A stretch of 64,000 nucleotides of DNA from Petaurus breviceps papuanus (GCA_028583685.1 JAMXIF010001210.1:10647468-10711467); one strand, 5' to 3'. Positions 46,530-59,334 are shown, counted from the stretch's first letter. A program made the numbers and translations. The notes: generated from the sequence alone by a model not told the origin.

Positions 46530-47789
46530 CTCCAGTAAATCCAGTCCAGCTATTTTTTAAAAAGACTGACTAGTAAGAAGTTATTAATTTATTTTAGTTA
46601 TCTAACAAAATAAAACTGCTTATTTTAAAAAGTAACTGGTTATTTCACTGGCTTCAACAGCTATTTAAACACATGCACATATCAGTTGGGCCCTAGCCAA
46701 TTTTTACCTCATAACTCTGCACACCTGTTACATATTTGTGGCAATCAGAGGGGGTGAATGTTAACCAGACCCTCTGCCAAAACTATAGATTTGAGTTAGC
46801 TTTAAACGTCTGGTTTGTAAAATAATTTCTACACTTTAAATATCAATCAATTTTAATTATGAAAAGCAAAATATTATGGAGAAAAAAACAGATATAAGTT
46901 GATTTTTAAAACTGCTTCTTTGTGTGCTTGGAACTCAGATCTCTCACTTTAAAAGCAAGGCATTGGTTCTTGACATAATTTCATGTGTATTTTTTTTAAC
47001 AATGAAAATCAGAACTTAATCCCAAACCATTAAAAGTTGGTCCTAAAAACATAGATAGAAAAGTAATTTTGATGCTTTCCTAGGACCGCCTACATCCCTG
47101 GGATCTAGATCCCAATCTGGATCTAGAATAGACCTTGATGACTATCTATGACCCAATCATTTTATAAGGAAAGTAGCTTAAGACTTAGAAAAGTACAAAA
47201 ATATGGCAACAAAGACACCTAGTATTAAGTAGCGGTCAGGAATGCAAGCACAGGCCTTTTCTCTTTCCAAATCCAATGTTCTTTCCAGTTATATCTTCAA
47301 GGTAAGTCTATGAAAAGTAAGATGACCTTATTTCCTCTTCCCCTCCCCTCCAATAAGCTACCATAACAAAAGCTATTGAACTCAACTCCTGGATTAAGGG
47401 GACAGAAATTATTCTAGAAAAGTCACGACTACATCATCAAATGTTTGGGGTAGTCAAGTCAAGCCATGTTTTGTTCATATTTTACTTAAATTTGTTGTAA
47501 TTTCCAGGGTTGCATTTTCTTCATAAAGTAGATGCAAAGTCATTATGTAGAATCCCAAAGGGTGACTGTCCCTCACAATTCTAAATTGTGCAAAGACCCC
47601 CTGGCCACTGAATTCATTCCTGATAGAAAGTGGAAGTCAGAACTTGTTAAAGCTGTGATATTTTATGTCCTCAGGAGGGCACTCAGCTGCTCAATGACTA
47701 TGAATCTGTCAATTAGGAGGATTAACCAGACACTTAGAGATGAATGCACTTTATTATAAAATTACTTTTTACTATTTTTAGAGTAGACA

Positions 47790-47872
47790 ATAAGAATGGA
47801 AACTCCTTGAGGGCAAGATCTGTTTCATTATTGTCTTACAGTATTTAGCATATTTTAAGTACTAAGGTAAGT
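47790..47872 (+). repeat. L2 LINE 3' end fragment
   Basis: ATGGAAACTCCTTGAGGGCA, TGTCTTACAGTATTTAGCAT. Confidence 0.55.
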
Positions 47873-48059
47873 AAAGGCCTCCTGAATCCTTTTGTTTTGA
47901 CATAGAGTTCAAAAGCTTGTAGATTATTTTGTATCTGGTTTGAGATTTCACTGGCATAGGGAACTTTCAGTGCAGAAATTCTAGAAAAGTGACAACTATA
48001 TCATCAAATGTTTCAATGAAATCAATAGTTCTGTCTGTAATTTCTAGTCTTAAAGACTT

Positions 48060-48185
48060 CTTTAGGGGCACTTAGAGGTTAGATGATTTGCCCAGGGTCA
48101 CCCAATCAGTATATATCAGAGGTAGAACATGGATTCATGTGTTTCTGATTTCAAAACCCCTTCTTTCTCCACTACAGCACACTGT
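48060..48185 (-). repeat. MIR-type core-SINE fragment
   Basis: Reverse-oriented: TTAGATGATTTGCCCAGGGT, CAGAGGTAGAACATGGATTC, TCTCCACTACAGCACACTG. Confidence 0.65.
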
Positions 48186-48418
48186 TTTTTAGAGAAGAAG
48201 AAACCACTCAAAATCACTAAGAATTGAAAAAAAAAGATAGAAGTTAACAAATTACTGACCTCTTCAAAATAATTTCATCTTAAACTAGCTGGTATATACA
48301 TGCTCAAATGGCCAAATATTTTGGTTTATTTATATTAAAATCCAATCTAGGTAATTTGTGTTTATACCTCTATAGATAGAGAAATCTCTCTATGTAGATA
48401 TCTCTCTAATAAACATAT

Positions 48419-48420
<2 letters not shown>

Positions 48421-48478
<58 letters not shown>
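48421..48478 (+). repeat. (GA)n microsatellite
   Basis: About 28 uninterrupted GA units, ending where a MIR-type SINE begins. Confidence 0.97.
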
Positions 48479-48480
<2 letters not shown>

Positions 48481-48682
48481 CAGTATGCTGTAGTGGAAAT
48501 AGTTTTATATTTGAGTCAGAGGACCTGACCTATGACTGAATTTTGGGCCTATCTCTTACTATTTGTGCAACCTCAGACAAGTCAGTTAACCTTTTTAGGT
48601 TTCAGTTTCCTCATGTTAAATAAGATTGTCATAGATATATTTTAAGGTCCCTTCCAAACTCTAAATCTATAATTTTATAAAT
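48478..48682 (+). repeat. MIR-type core-SINE with CR1-like tail
   Basis: Head AGCAGTATGCTGTAGTGGAA, TTTCAGTTTCCTCATGTTAA, and the tail TTTTAAGGTCCCTTCCAAAC then TCTAAATCTAT. Confidence 0.75.
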
Positions 48683-49777
48683 GTGTATAAAATAGATTTT
48701 ATTTAAAATTATTCTAAAAAAACCCTCAGAATTTTGCTGTATCCATGATACTATGTATTTTTTAAAGCATAATCAGATGTATTTGGCTTTACATATATCT
48801 GTATAAATAGACATACATAACAATATCAATTCTTATCTTCAAGAAACAGCTAACATGATCAAAGGGAAAGAAATGGAAAGGTGTAGAGTAAAATAAAAAT
48901 GAATCAAAACATTTGCATGAATTTAGTGTGTCATACATATATACACAGGAATATGCAACACACTAAAGCAATTAATCATTGAGGTGTAACTTAATCTGCA
49001 ACTTAATTCTGCTCTTTTAATGAGGAATGAATGGAAGCAGTTTAAATGGGTACTTCAAGCAAAAAAGGGCTAATGGTAACATACTGCCCTTAAACCATGC
49101 TTTTCATTTGAGATTCTGAAAGAATTTTACTCCAAGGCAGTGCCCTATCTTACCACTGAGGAAAAAAAAAAAGCTTACATAGCATTATATTAATGCTTCC
49201 CTGAGTTGCTGGTGAACTGGATTCTTCAGATTCCAAGAACTATGGTCTGGAAGGTGTCCTGCCAGGGATGGAACCCAGTTTCTTGGCTCTAAATTTGTGA
49301 TTTTCAATCCTAGCTAACATTTTCTCAAGATGGCATATGTCTCTCTGATAGGCTTATCTGACATTACATAATCAACTTGTTAACATGTTAAAGCCATTTC
49401 TGATGCTATTTAGGAACCATTAAACATCCTGGTTGTCCTTGCTGTCAGAAGAATCTAGTATTAGCACAGATACTATTGTTTATTCTAGCCCCTTAAAAGT
49501 AAAGAGTTATTTTTTTTCTTTCTTTGTTCACTACATACTCTGATTTATGATTTTATTTCACTCAAATGGACATCTATACAGTCTACATTTTAAACCAATT
49601 TCAGTTACTTGAAGGATAAAATATCCTCTTAAAGCTAAGGCAAGGGGAAAAAAAAGCTAAGGTAGAGCCAAAGCAAATTTATCAACCAATATCTTAAGAC
49701 AGTTTGATCACTATGCGTTGGAGCTTGGTTCCCCTTTATCCAAGGACTATGTCCCCAAATGTCTCATGTGTGCTTAC

Positions 49778-49855
49778 CTTCCTCCACTGTTCCAGTCTGT
49801 TCAGAGGCTGGTGATGGAGGTGGAGAGGGAGGCAGATTAGCGGACTCTTCAACTG
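49778..49855 (-). CDS. MAP2: MAP2 exon, Pro/Ser-rich end of N-terminal domain
   Basis: The translation is (A)VEESANLPPSPPPSPASEQ followed by TGTVEE, matching the human stretch AAEETANLPPSPPPSPASEQ. The PPSPPPSP run carries Ser-Pro sites of the kind phosphorylated by proline-directed kinases. The acceptor is a TAGCAG pair. I chose the upstream TAG (exon start 49855) because it keeps the extra Ala seen in human; use of the CAG would start the exon at 49852 and drop one codon. The donor GTAAGC is strong. The exon is 78 nt and ends after codon base 1. This is the branch point of the gene: it can join the cassette exons, the large exon at 32939, or (MAP2C) the exon at 23159, all in frame. Confidence 0.95.
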
Positions 49856-50851
49856 CTAGAGATGGAACAATGAAGAAATGAGATTGAGCAATTTATAAGC
49901 TATGCATATTATACTAATTTTAGGGAGGCTTTCTAGTCAAGTCAAGGAAAGATACAAAAGTAAAGTACAATTAATGGACTCAAAGATATTCTGCTAAGGA
50001 TGCTTTTTAAACTTCAATGAAAGCAAAGGATTATATTTTTTTTCTAGAAAGCCATCAAAGTAAAATGTAAGTAAAACAGTAAACCCTCAAAATAAATGAG
50101 CGTATCTCTATTGATAACAACCAATTTGTTCAGCTTGCCTCCTTTATGCCTGCTAGACTGGTAAAATATTTATTCCTTGTTCTTATAGATTGTATCCCAA
50201 CTTGCACATTAGGATTGACTTTGGATTTGATCTGAAAAGGAAAGATGAAGTTCTCTGCCTCACTGTTTTTTGACAGTTACTGCTTTTTAAAGTACATGAT
50301 AAAAATTTTTGTTAAAAATTAAAAAAAATTATTGAAACATGGAAGGGTTTTTATCCACTTACATAAAAACACAAAATCCTGCTAGTATATGCTAACATTC
50401 TAAAATAATTTGGGGCAGATAAAAACCAGAAGCACTTTTGGAGGAAAGAGAATATGTTAATGAAAATGTCTGCCTATCCTTTGACTTTGACACTGTAGAT
50501 AATTATGAATCATGTTGGAAAATTCTAAGGATTTAATTTAACTCAGTTAAATAAAAGTACTTTTTTTTTTCTTCTTTAACATCCTAATCTTCTTTATGGT
50601 CTTTATCAAGGGCTTTGCAGGGAAAATAATTATTGCTCAAGATCAGCAGAAGTCATCCATTTAAAATATATTCTCAATTTCCTTTTCATAGATTGAAATC
50701 AACTATGACTGTTGAAAAATATTTACTTAATCCTTTAGACCTATTGGCTTATATATGACTTTTTGTAAGTATAAAATACAAAAAATAATCAAAACATGAC
50801 TTATACTTTCTCTCAAAAATATGTGCCTATCAGTAAGTCAAAGTTAAAGTT

Positions 50852-50898
50852 GTGTGTGTATGTGTGTATGCACGCATGTGTGTGTGTGCATGCCCACA
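50852..50898 (+). repeat. (TG)-rich simple repeat
   Basis: Alternating TG with CA/CG interruptions, partly of Z-DNA-prone purine/pyrimidine alternation. Confidence 0.85.
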
Positions 50899-51594
50899 CT
50901 CAACAACCTTGAGGGCCTTCTTTACTATCATCACCTCATTTAAGGGCAATTTAATATATTTTATATATAATTTACTGGAGTATGTTATTTTTATCATAAA
51001 ATTGAAAGTAAAGAATTGAAGCTATGTAGATGAAAACCCCAAGCCCTAAGTAAGCTATTTCATTGGCTAGAAGAGAAAATCCAAACCTATGATGCAACAT
51101 ATAACTTTAGTAGAGATGTGCAGGGGTCAGGTGTATGGACCTATGTTTTACTGTATGTGTTTTGTGTTATATAAAAATCTGATTTTCTTTCTTTCTTTCT
51201 TTTTTCTGTTTTGTTTGTCTTCAGGACCCTCCAGTCATAGATTTCAATCCTTTTCAACCTCCCACCCTTGCAACTGCCTAAAGTATTTTTGATCCACAGA
51301 ATATATAATCAGATTAAAAAGTGTTTTTTTTTTCAATGAAGAGAAACAAAGGTTTTGATAGTACTAGTGAAAATGGTTCACTGCTGTAAGATTAAAGCAA
51401 GTATGCAACTTCAAGTTTGCTCTTAAGTATGAGCAGAAAATCAGCCTTCATATAGAAAGAGGAAGGAGAGCTGTTGCTTGCTCCAAAATAGTTTTGGACA
51501 TGATTTTGGCATATGATCTTCTATGAGAATGTAGCCAGGGATATGACTGGTATAGTATAAAGAACAACACGCAGGGAATTAGGTGCTAGAATTA

Positions 51595-51695
51595 GGCACC
51601 AGAATGAGATGTTTTAGCTACTAAAGATTCCTTCTGCCTATGAGTTAGACCACACAGCTAATGAGGTCCTTTCCAACCCTCAGATTCTGTGATTC
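51595..51695 (+). repeat. CR1/L3-like tail fragment
   Basis: ATGAGGTCCTTTCCAACCCT, CAGATTCTGTGATTCTGCAG, the CR1 3' terminus. Confidence 0.55.
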
Positions 51696-51699
51696 TGCA

Positions 51700-51888
51700 G
51701 TCTGTGATCTGGCTTTGCTTTTTCCTAAGTGTGTGATCCTAAATAAATTGTTTAATCTTTCTAATTCATAGCTTTCTCATCTGTAAAATGGGGATAATAA
51801 TATACTACCTACCTTACAATGCTGCTACAGGGAGAACACTTTGGAAAGCACTATGCAAATATGAAATGTTACTCTTATCAGAACTATA
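51700..51888 (+). repeat. MIR-type core-SINE
   Basis: TGTGTGATCCTAAATAAATT, GCTTTCTCATCTGTAAAATG, GGGATAATAATATACTACCT, AAAGCACTATGCAAATATGA. Confidence 0.75.
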
Positions 51889-52129
51889 TTTTCAATAATT
51901 TTCCTAGGCAAAGGTAAATGAAAAGCCCAGGTGACAGTATCTTTAATTCAATTCAACAAAATATTTTGGAAGATTTACTGTGTGAAGAAAAACGTTAGTT
52001 GGAAGGGGAGGCTTAAAGTTAGATAAAATGAATTTTCTACCTTCCTTCAGCTTAGTATGGGCATAAGGTACAAACAGAATACTGTAATACAAAACAACAC
52101 TCATAAAGTACCAGACAAAGTGTTGTATG

Positions 52130-52660
52130 AAGTCTGAGATCGTAGCCTTTTCAAAGCTACATAAGTGCTTCTGAAAGTAGACTTTATAGTTTGGGAAGAT
52201 ACTCAAGGAAAAGGTAAAAAGGCAAGTTCAGGAAACAAAGAATAGTCTAGTTTGACTTGCATATAGGAAGGTTGAAATGGCAGGGTATTACCAGTGGATA
52301 GAGAGCCTTGAATGACCAAGAAATTTGAATTTCACTTCACAGGCAATAGGAAGCCACCTAAGAGCTGGTTGGGTAAAGGAGAGATGAGATTAGATCTCTG
52401 CACCAGTAAGAGGAGCTTGGTAACTCTCTGAAGTATAGATTAGAGGTAGAGGAGAATGGACCTCTGGACCTTAGTTGCCCAATTTATAAGATAAGGTTTG
52501 CAAATAGAGCAGATGATCTCAAAGGTCCTTCCAACTTTAAGCCCTGTTAGGATGCTATTGAAATGGTTCAGGATGTTGGTAATAAGGACCTATACTGGAT
52601 CATAGCAGTTGAAATAGAAAGGAAAAGATGGAGAAGAGATTTTACAGAAGCTATGAAACC
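52130..52660 (+). repeat. Unclassified mammalian repeat (middle part), with MIR inside
   Basis: CAATAGGAAGCCACCTAAGA, GGTTGGGTAAAGGAGAGATG and, further on, AGGATGCTATTGAAATGGTT then CAGGATGTTGGTAATAAGGA follow the copy at 54685-55480. About 52455-52550 is a MIR-like insert (CAATTTATAAGATAAGGTTT, AAAGGTCCTTCCAACTTTAA). Confidence 0.55.
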
Positions 52661-52998
52661 AACACTTGATAACCAGTTGGAAGTAAGGAAAAAGGAGAAA
52701 GATTCTTTTTTTTATGCTTAAAGCTATGTAGTTATAACATGGCTCTTTCCTGATTCAACTATAGTTTTCTCTAATTGACCTAGTTCTAAGTAGATAAAAG
52801 AACCAAGGGAACTAATTATGGTAGAAGCTCAAAATTTGTGTACCTCAAAGGGCACTCAGGATACTTAGAACTTCCTGCTTATAAAAGATGGCCTAAGATC
52901 TAGAATGCCACAGCGTCCCTATGAAGCAGAACTGATACAAACTGAGGACCAAATAGAGACAGGAAGTACAGACAACCCTGGCAAGCTCCTGGATTTAC

Positions 52999-53112
52999 CT
53001 ATAGGCAGTCCTGCAGGCTGGTCTTTATGCTGGGCTTCTTTCTCCTGTTCACCTTTCAGGACTGCAACAGCTTCCGCAGTTACTACTTGGACTATTCTTG
53101 CTGATACTTCCT
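52999..53112 (-). CDS. MAP2: MAP2 exon encoding the PKA RII-binding helix
   Basis: The minus strand reads EEVSARIVQVVTAEAVAVLK, then GEQEKEAQHKDQPAGLPI. This is the N-terminal segment of MAP2 known to form an amphipathic helix that anchors the RII subunit of protein kinase A to dendritic microtubules; hydrophobic I/V/A/L residues recur with helical spacing. The acceptor is TTACAG (53113-53115 side) and the donor is GTAAAT. The exon is 114 nt. It starts with the last two bases of a Glu codon and ends after the first base of the next codon, so it joins 49855 in frame. The helix agrees with the human protein as I remember it, while the tail (QPAGLPI) has drifted. The preceding exon, with the initiator Met, lies outside the window. 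It is present in all common isoforms. Confidence 0.96.
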
Positions 53113-53889
53113 CTGTAATAAACAGTGGCAAAAGGAGAAGCAGAGAGGACAAAAATAATTTTTATCAGTGCAATGGAAAATTGGTGAAGGGGAAAATATC
53201 GTCACCAAAAGATAAGGTTTTCTAAACTTGCTCTCTCCAACCTCAACAAAAATATGTTAAAAAAAGAGAGATTATTCAAAAAAACTATTCTAAAAAACCA
53301 TTAAAACTCCTAGTGTAGGCAAATAAAAAAGATATAAAGAATAGTAAGCATGTAAATATAAAATGATATAAGTAACATCAAGGACTTATTGATTTTATTT
53401 GAATTAAAATTCAATTCAGTTCAATAAGCAATTATAATTTGCCTACTATGTACAAAAATTATTGTGGCAGGGTGCCGGAGTTATGAGAAAGATCTTAATA
53501 CTGACCCTGACATTACTGAGTAAATACCTCAGTAAAAAAAAATAGAATATACACACATGAAAATAACTATAATAGAAAATAAACCATGGTAAGTACATAA
53601 TAACATCTTATCTTCTGCTTACAGGGACAAACCAGAGTTAAATCTAACAGATCCTCTCCTAGGTAGATGGGGGAAGGGTAGATTTCTCCAGAGTTTGTGT
53701 TCTTCTGACCTAGCTATTAGGCCTTCATGAACCTAGGTTCACACTTATACCACAAGAGAAGGACTTAAGTGAGAGGTTCTTGAAGTAAAAGTACTAAAGG
53801 ATGAAAAGTAAACCCAAGGAGACAGACTATCTAGAGAAACCACCCTGGAAATTTGAAATGAGAAAGAGTTGTTCATAGTATGACCTCTT

Positions 53890-54105
53890 TATATTTGTAA
53901 AGTACTCTCTTTACAACAATGCTTCCAGGCCATTGTTGGCAGAACTATCATTATCTTTAATTTACAAATCAGGAACATGAGACCCAGAAAGAGTTAGTGG
54001 CTGGTCAAAGGTAAACAAGCTAATAAGTGGTAGAGCTGGGCCCTTGATCCTAGGTCTTTTAATGGTAACTTTCACAGTCTTTTCCACTATGTACTGTATT
54101 GCAAT
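53890..54105 (-). repeat. MIR-type core-SINE
   Basis: Reverse-oriented: GTAAAGTACTCTCTTTACAA, TTACAAATCAGGAACATGAG, GGTAGAGCTGGGCCCTTGAT. Confidence 0.65.
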
Positions 54106-54684
54106 TTTATTGTGATATGGGCTAATTCTATCTATCCATGTTGCCTTTTAAATACAGAACTAAGAAGAGGAATAAAAAACTATCCTTAAATCTCGATTTC
54201 TTACTCAATGCTTTTGGAAAGGAGACAATGCTTCCTAATTTACTACATGAGCAGACCTAGACACCTAAAAGAGGAAAACTACATGACCTTTAAAAGTTCA
54301 TAATAAAATGTACTATAAATTAACATACATACATATTATATATAATATATTCATGTTGCATATTCACATATATTTACTCCAGAAGATTTTAAAAGGAGCT
54401 GGATTGATGACTTTTTCCTATTTGCCTGATATTTCATCTCAATTTAAGTAATTCTTTATATCTATAATTGGTAATAGGTATTCCACAATTTGTATTGAAA
54501 CCGTTAGGGCACTGGTCACAGTTAAGTATATTTAGACTAAGTTGTTAGGATTTTCAATCCACTATAATGAATTCTGCCCATTTATTCTACTAGGCATTAA
54601 TATAGTTAATTTAGAGATTATTCAAAGCCACTAAATGTATATTGTATTCCAAAGTCAAGGCTGAAAGGAAAAGATAAGGTCTTC

Positions 54685-55480
54685 AACTGGCAAGCATTTA
54701 TTAAGAGATTATTATGTGCTGAGCACTGTCTTTGGTTCTAGGGCCATAAAGATTAAAGATAAAGATCACATAAATATAAAGATTAAACAGTCTCTGACCT
54801 AAAAGAGCTTAAATTCTATTAGAGAAAACATGTGTATGGAACACAAAATATATGCAAAGTAATTTCTAGGGGGAAGACACTAACAACTGGGGTAGAGGGG
54901 AATCAGACTAGACTTTTTGTAGGAAGTAACACAAGCTGAACTTTGAAGAAATAAGCATTTTCTTAGGCAGAGTGGAAGAGTGCATTCAATGCATGGATGA
55001 AAGCCTGTGGAAAGGCATGACTATGGGAATTTAAATGCATGGAATACAAGGAAAAGCAAACAAATCAGTTTTGTTACATAGTATAGAGTAGGGTGCAAAA
55101 ATCCTAGAAAGGTGAACTGGAGCCAAATTGTGAAGGTCTCTGAAGGCCAATCAGAGGAGTTTGTATTTTTTACAAAGGCAAGAATCATAGGACCTTCTTG
55201 AGCAAGAGTGTGCTTTAGGAATATCACCTCTGTAGCTGTGTGAAGGATGGAGTGGTGAAGCAGACACTGAAGGCTGGTATAACAATCAGGAGGCTATTGT
55301 AATAGCCAAAGTAAGAGGTGATGAGAACCTGGACTGGCATGGTGGCTATGTGAATTGCAAGTGGGACATGGAGGCAAGCTATATTATGGGGGTAGAACTG
55401 ACAAAACTTGGTAAATGATTGCAAAGGAGAGGGAAGAGTTAAGGATGATTCTAACATGACACACATGGAGAAATTCCATT
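54685..55480 (+). repeat. Unclassified long mammalian interspersed repeat
   Basis: About 800 bp: AGCATTTATTAAGAGATTAT, GAGCTTAAATTCTATTAGAG, AAGGTCTCTGAAGGCCAATC, ATCAGGAGGCTATTGTAATA, GGTGATGAGAACCTGGACTG, GGTAGAACTGACAAAACTTG. It is the longest of three or more copies in the window. I know the sequence as common in mammals but cannot name the family safely; it may be LTR- or LINE-derived. No intact protein is visible. Confidence 0.6.
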
Positions 55481-55854
55481 CTGTCAACTGGGTATAGGAA
55501 AGCACAGTTGGAGATTGTCTAACCTGTTTTTTTTCTCCAAATTTTAATGATGCATTTTTAGACCCATTTTCCCATATGCCAAATCCCACTGAATTCTCCC
55601 TTGCAATAATGCAAAACAGTTAAGCAAAACTGACAACTACAGTGACAACATTTAACAATATAAACATTACATAACCATTGTTTCCCACTTCTTTCCCCAA
55701 AGGAGGGATATGATGGTTTTCATCACTTGTTCTATAGGAATGAGATTGGTTAGTTTCTTTTAAAGGCATATGCTAAGTTTTTAATCAATAGCTATAGAAA
55801 TCAAATGCCACCTAATCTATTAATGTAAAAGGTATAGATTATTAAATATTGGGA

Positions 55855-56035
55855 GGAATAGTGATGCATAGTGCTGTATGCGTAGACAAGAATAACTGGG
55901 TTCAAGTCCCTTGCAGCTTCAGCTCCCTCATTTGTTAATGAGGCTAGTAATAGCACCTACCTCATAGAGTTGTGAGGATCAAATAATAGACTGTGCATAC
56001 CTTAAAACCATTATCATTATCATCCTGGTAGGGTA
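55855..56035 (+). repeat. THER/MIR3-type core-SINE
   Basis: ACTGGGTTCAAGTCCCTTGC, CAGCTCCCTCATTTGTTAAT, AGCACCTACCTCATAGAGTT, CATACCTTAAAACCATTATC. Confidence 0.7.
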
Positions 56036-56534
56036 GAAAATGTATATGAACCTAAATGGAGATCTTCAAGCACTTGAATCTGATTCAACCTTAAATATTC
56101 CATTAGCTAATCAAGAACACAACATAATAATTACAAATGATTTCATTCAATTTACCAAATATTAAGTACCTACTATGTGCAAAGCTCTGCAAAAGAAGCT
56201 GACCAGTGCTCCATTTTCATGTCATTTCTTATCTAAACATTCCTTAAAAATAGTGAATGGGAAATTTGTCATTGACACAGATTGTAAGATCTGGCAAGGC
56301 CCTGGATGTTTTCTAGTCCAACCTCCTCATTTTGCAGGTCTGAAAAGGTGGCCATAACCAGTACTGCAAAGGTCAGATTGCTAAATGGCAGAACAGGGAC
56401 CAATTCACATATATGGAGAAGCACAGTTTAAAAAAAATGTTGTTCCCTAATAAAGTTTTAGTTAAAGTTGAAGTGTTAACCTCCTTCTAGATTCATTACT
56501 CAGAATTTACATGTAAAAACAACAGACTACCTTT

Positions 56535-56640
56535 TACAGAGAAGGTGCCAATATATGTTAGTAAAGGGAGTTATCCTATTAGGAATTCACTATACCAATG
56601 AAATCATGGGTCTAGTCCCATCACATTCGTAAATGGTGGT
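56535..56640 (+). repeat. Core-SINE distinctive 3' part (copy 2)
   Basis: AGAGAAGGTGCCAATATATG, AAAGGGAGTTATCCTATTAG, GAATTCACTATACCAATGAA, ATCATGGGTCTAGTCCCATC; same 3' part as 36120-36250. Confidence 0.65.
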
Positions 56641-57177
56641 GGAGGCATTGTTTGGGATTTTTAAATGCCTGCAGTGAATTTCTGAGTTATACAGCAAATA
56701 TAATCAATAGTAGTCCTAAAAAACAAAGTCCAAAATATCTGGTAAATGTTGCCATGTCTCATAGCCTAGACATCTATGTAACTTGCCCAAAAGTGAGATT
56801 AAATTTGATTCTAGGTCATTAAAAAAAAAAAAAAACAACACACACATACAAACTAAACCTCCAAAGAACTCTACCTTTAGAAGACATGTTGGGGAGGGAA
56901 GTGGGGCTAGGGAAAAGCTATAATTAGGATAGAGGCATATTTCCCATTTCAGTGACTCAGTGAACTCTGCCCCTCCTTCAACTGTACAAAAGAGAGCTTG
57001 GAGTTTCTCATCTTACTATCAGTAGCCATTCCGTATTATCTCTCCCTGGAGAAATTCTTGAAATTCCTCCCTTTTTGTAATTGCCAAGACAAATGAAAAA
57101 TGTGAAATCAGCCTAGAGAATGGATGAAAAGGAGAATGGGAAGTTGGTAGCAGCCTTTTTAAGATCAATGGTCTCTT

Positions 57178-57313
57178 CCTTAGTGCACTGGAGAAAGAAA
57201 TGACAAACTACTCTAGTATTTTTGCCAAGAAAACCCCATGTATGGCATTGGTGTGACATGGTCCATAGGATCACAAAGAGTCAGACAAAACTGAATGACT
57301 GACTGAACAACAG
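57178..57313 (+). repeat. RTE LINE/SINE 3' tail
   Basis: GAAAGAAATGACAAACTACT, CTAGTATTTTTGCCAAGAAA, ACCCCATGTATGGCATTGG, AGTCAGACAAAACTGAATGA: the RTE-derived tail, head not identifiable. Confidence 0.75.
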
Positions 57314-58814
57314 TCTACTCCAGAAGCAACATAATCTGCTTGAGAAAATATATTCACTTCTGGTAGAATGTTTTTATGCTTATGGTAAATCACTTGTTCC
57401 TAAGCATCAAGTTCCATATGGAGAAACAAACCTTTATTTGAGACAGATGTTTATCTGTTTCAGTTTACCAAAAGAGTTCACCTTGACTCATGATCTTGTG
57501 ATCACTTTATGATCATCTAGTGGTGATTCCTAGCCATGGAGCCAAAGTGGAGCCTTGGTCAACTTCAGCTACAGTAATACTTTGTACCTAAGGTACAATA
57601 GTCAGTCATTGAGTAGGACATGCTTCAAAATCTTTGGTGTATTGTTGGTGAAAATGTTGTAAGTATTTTATTCTTGTATTTGGGGGGAACTGCTCAAAGA
57701 AACTCTCTCTAACTACATTAAGGGTATAGGATTAGCATATAAAATAGCATTATATGGCTTGTATAATGTCATGTTTTAAATACTGATATTTAAATCACAG
57801 ATTCTTGCAGCACTGAGATTTTGAAACAAGAACTTAAGGGCCTATAATTGCAGAACCTGGCTCCTTTTTTAGCTTAGCAAATGGTCTTTAGGAGTTACAA
57901 TTCAAAAATTCATCACCTCTCTGCCAATCTGCTAATAAGCCTCTTGAATATGATCCATTAGACAAATGTGTGGAATAATAGATAGAGTACTGGGCCTGAG
58001 GTCACCTTTGATGTTTATAAGCTGTATAGCCATGGACAAGTCACCCTCTGGGTGCTTCAGTAAACTCCCTAGGACTTATATAATAAGCCACAGATGGAGG
58101 AATCTCCCCACAAATTTGCACAGATGTTTTATGTATTCACAGAAGATTTGCCTTGCTTTGGATCTGTGATCTACTTTAATCATCAAACACTGGTTAACAA
58201 CTAAGTTTCATCTCTCATGCTGATAGAGTTTCTTTGGGAGATCTGGGGGCAGGGAAAGTATATGACACTATTGTTAGGAAATTGCAGAAAGTTGTAGAAT
58301 ATAAATTTTAATCAGGGTAAATAAAAACCCATAGAATTTGTTTTAGGGCATGTTTTAGCAAGTAAAATTGATTCTGGAGTCTCCCCTAGATAGATATTTT
58401 TGTGACAGAGAAAGTTCAGTTACTGTGGCAAAAAAAAACAAAACAGTGAGATCACTACAAAAAGAAGAGAGCCTCATCCTAATGGAGTCTATAAATAGGG
58501 AAGCTACTGTGGAATGGACATCTTTAGACAATGGCTATAGGGACTTTGGCTTTTAGTAAGGGTTCAGTTAAAGTTCAGGAAAGAGTAATGATAAACATAC
58601 AAAACAAACTCAGGGGAAAGAGATTCATAAAATCTGAACTCTGGAAGTCTGACAATTAAAGGAGTTTTTGTTTGTTTTCATTATGGGCTTTTGTTTCTCA
58701 CTTGCCAAATTTAGTCTCCAGTCAATTCTCTTATTTTCTGCCTGTTACAACTTTCCCCAGCTCTTCTGTCCTAAATAAATAACAATGAGGAGCCAACAAA
58801 AAGAGAAACCAAGA

Positions 58815-58925
58815 ATTAACTCCAGGAGGGCGGGTACTTATATCTTGTCAGGATCCTGTATATCTTTGAAGGTGTAGCACAGTGTTCTGCACACAGTAGG
58901 CACTTGTAGGGTATACTGTTAAACA
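58815..58925 (+). repeat. L2 LINE 3' end
   Basis: TTAACTCCAGGAGGGCGGGT, GTAGCACAGTGTTCTGCACA, CAGTAGGCACTTGTAGGG. Confidence 0.65.
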
Positions 58926-59334
58926 AGTCATGGGTAATCAGTTTAGTTGACCTATTCAAAGAGTAGGTATTTTGTAAAATTTTCTGGAATTGGAAGTCAG
59001 ACCATAGCATTCCTTTATCCTATCCTATGCGGGTAAAATGCCAGGCAAGACTAACTTTGTCTGAGACTTTGGTGGAATGTGGTTTTTCTATTATATGTTA
59101 CCTGCAATTCATGGTTATCAGTACTGACAGAGGAAAACAATAGCTTTGCAAACAAAGGACCAACAGGAAGTAAAATGTGGAAGGACTGGAAGTTTGCCTT
59201 CCACATCATCCCACCTTCTCTTTTTGCATTCTCTCTCTTTAGGTGCTACTCTTAATGCAATAGAGAAAATGCACAGGAAAGAGAATTGAGGATTGTTTAT
59301 AGTTGAATTTGACACTCCTGTGATCTTACTGATA

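Larger units (their letters stand above)
39748..49777. other. MAP2: MAP2 intron, about 10 kb
   Basis: The largest complete intron here. It contains a SINE dimer inserted in an L2 end, MIR fragments, (AC)n and (GA)n tracts, and one possible 39-nt micro-exon (see findings). Long spans, 39760-41340, 43030-44990 and 45860-47780, show no recognised element apart from the simple repeat listed. Confidence 0.85.
49856..52998. other. MAP2: MAP2 intron
   Basis: Contains a (TG)-rich tract, a CR1-like tail and MIR at 51590-51885, and a copy of the unclassified mammalian repeat around 52130-52660. The rest, 49870-50850, is AT-rich with nothing recognised. Confidence 0.85.

Noticed and set aside
46482-48478. 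Regular short repeats considered as a CRISPR array
   Set aside because: They are mono- to trinucleotide microsatellites without spacers, in a vertebrate genome.
54685-55480. Calling the long repeat an endogenous retrovirus LTR
   Set aside because: No terminal TG/CA, target duplication or internal viral sequence could be established, so it is left unclassified.
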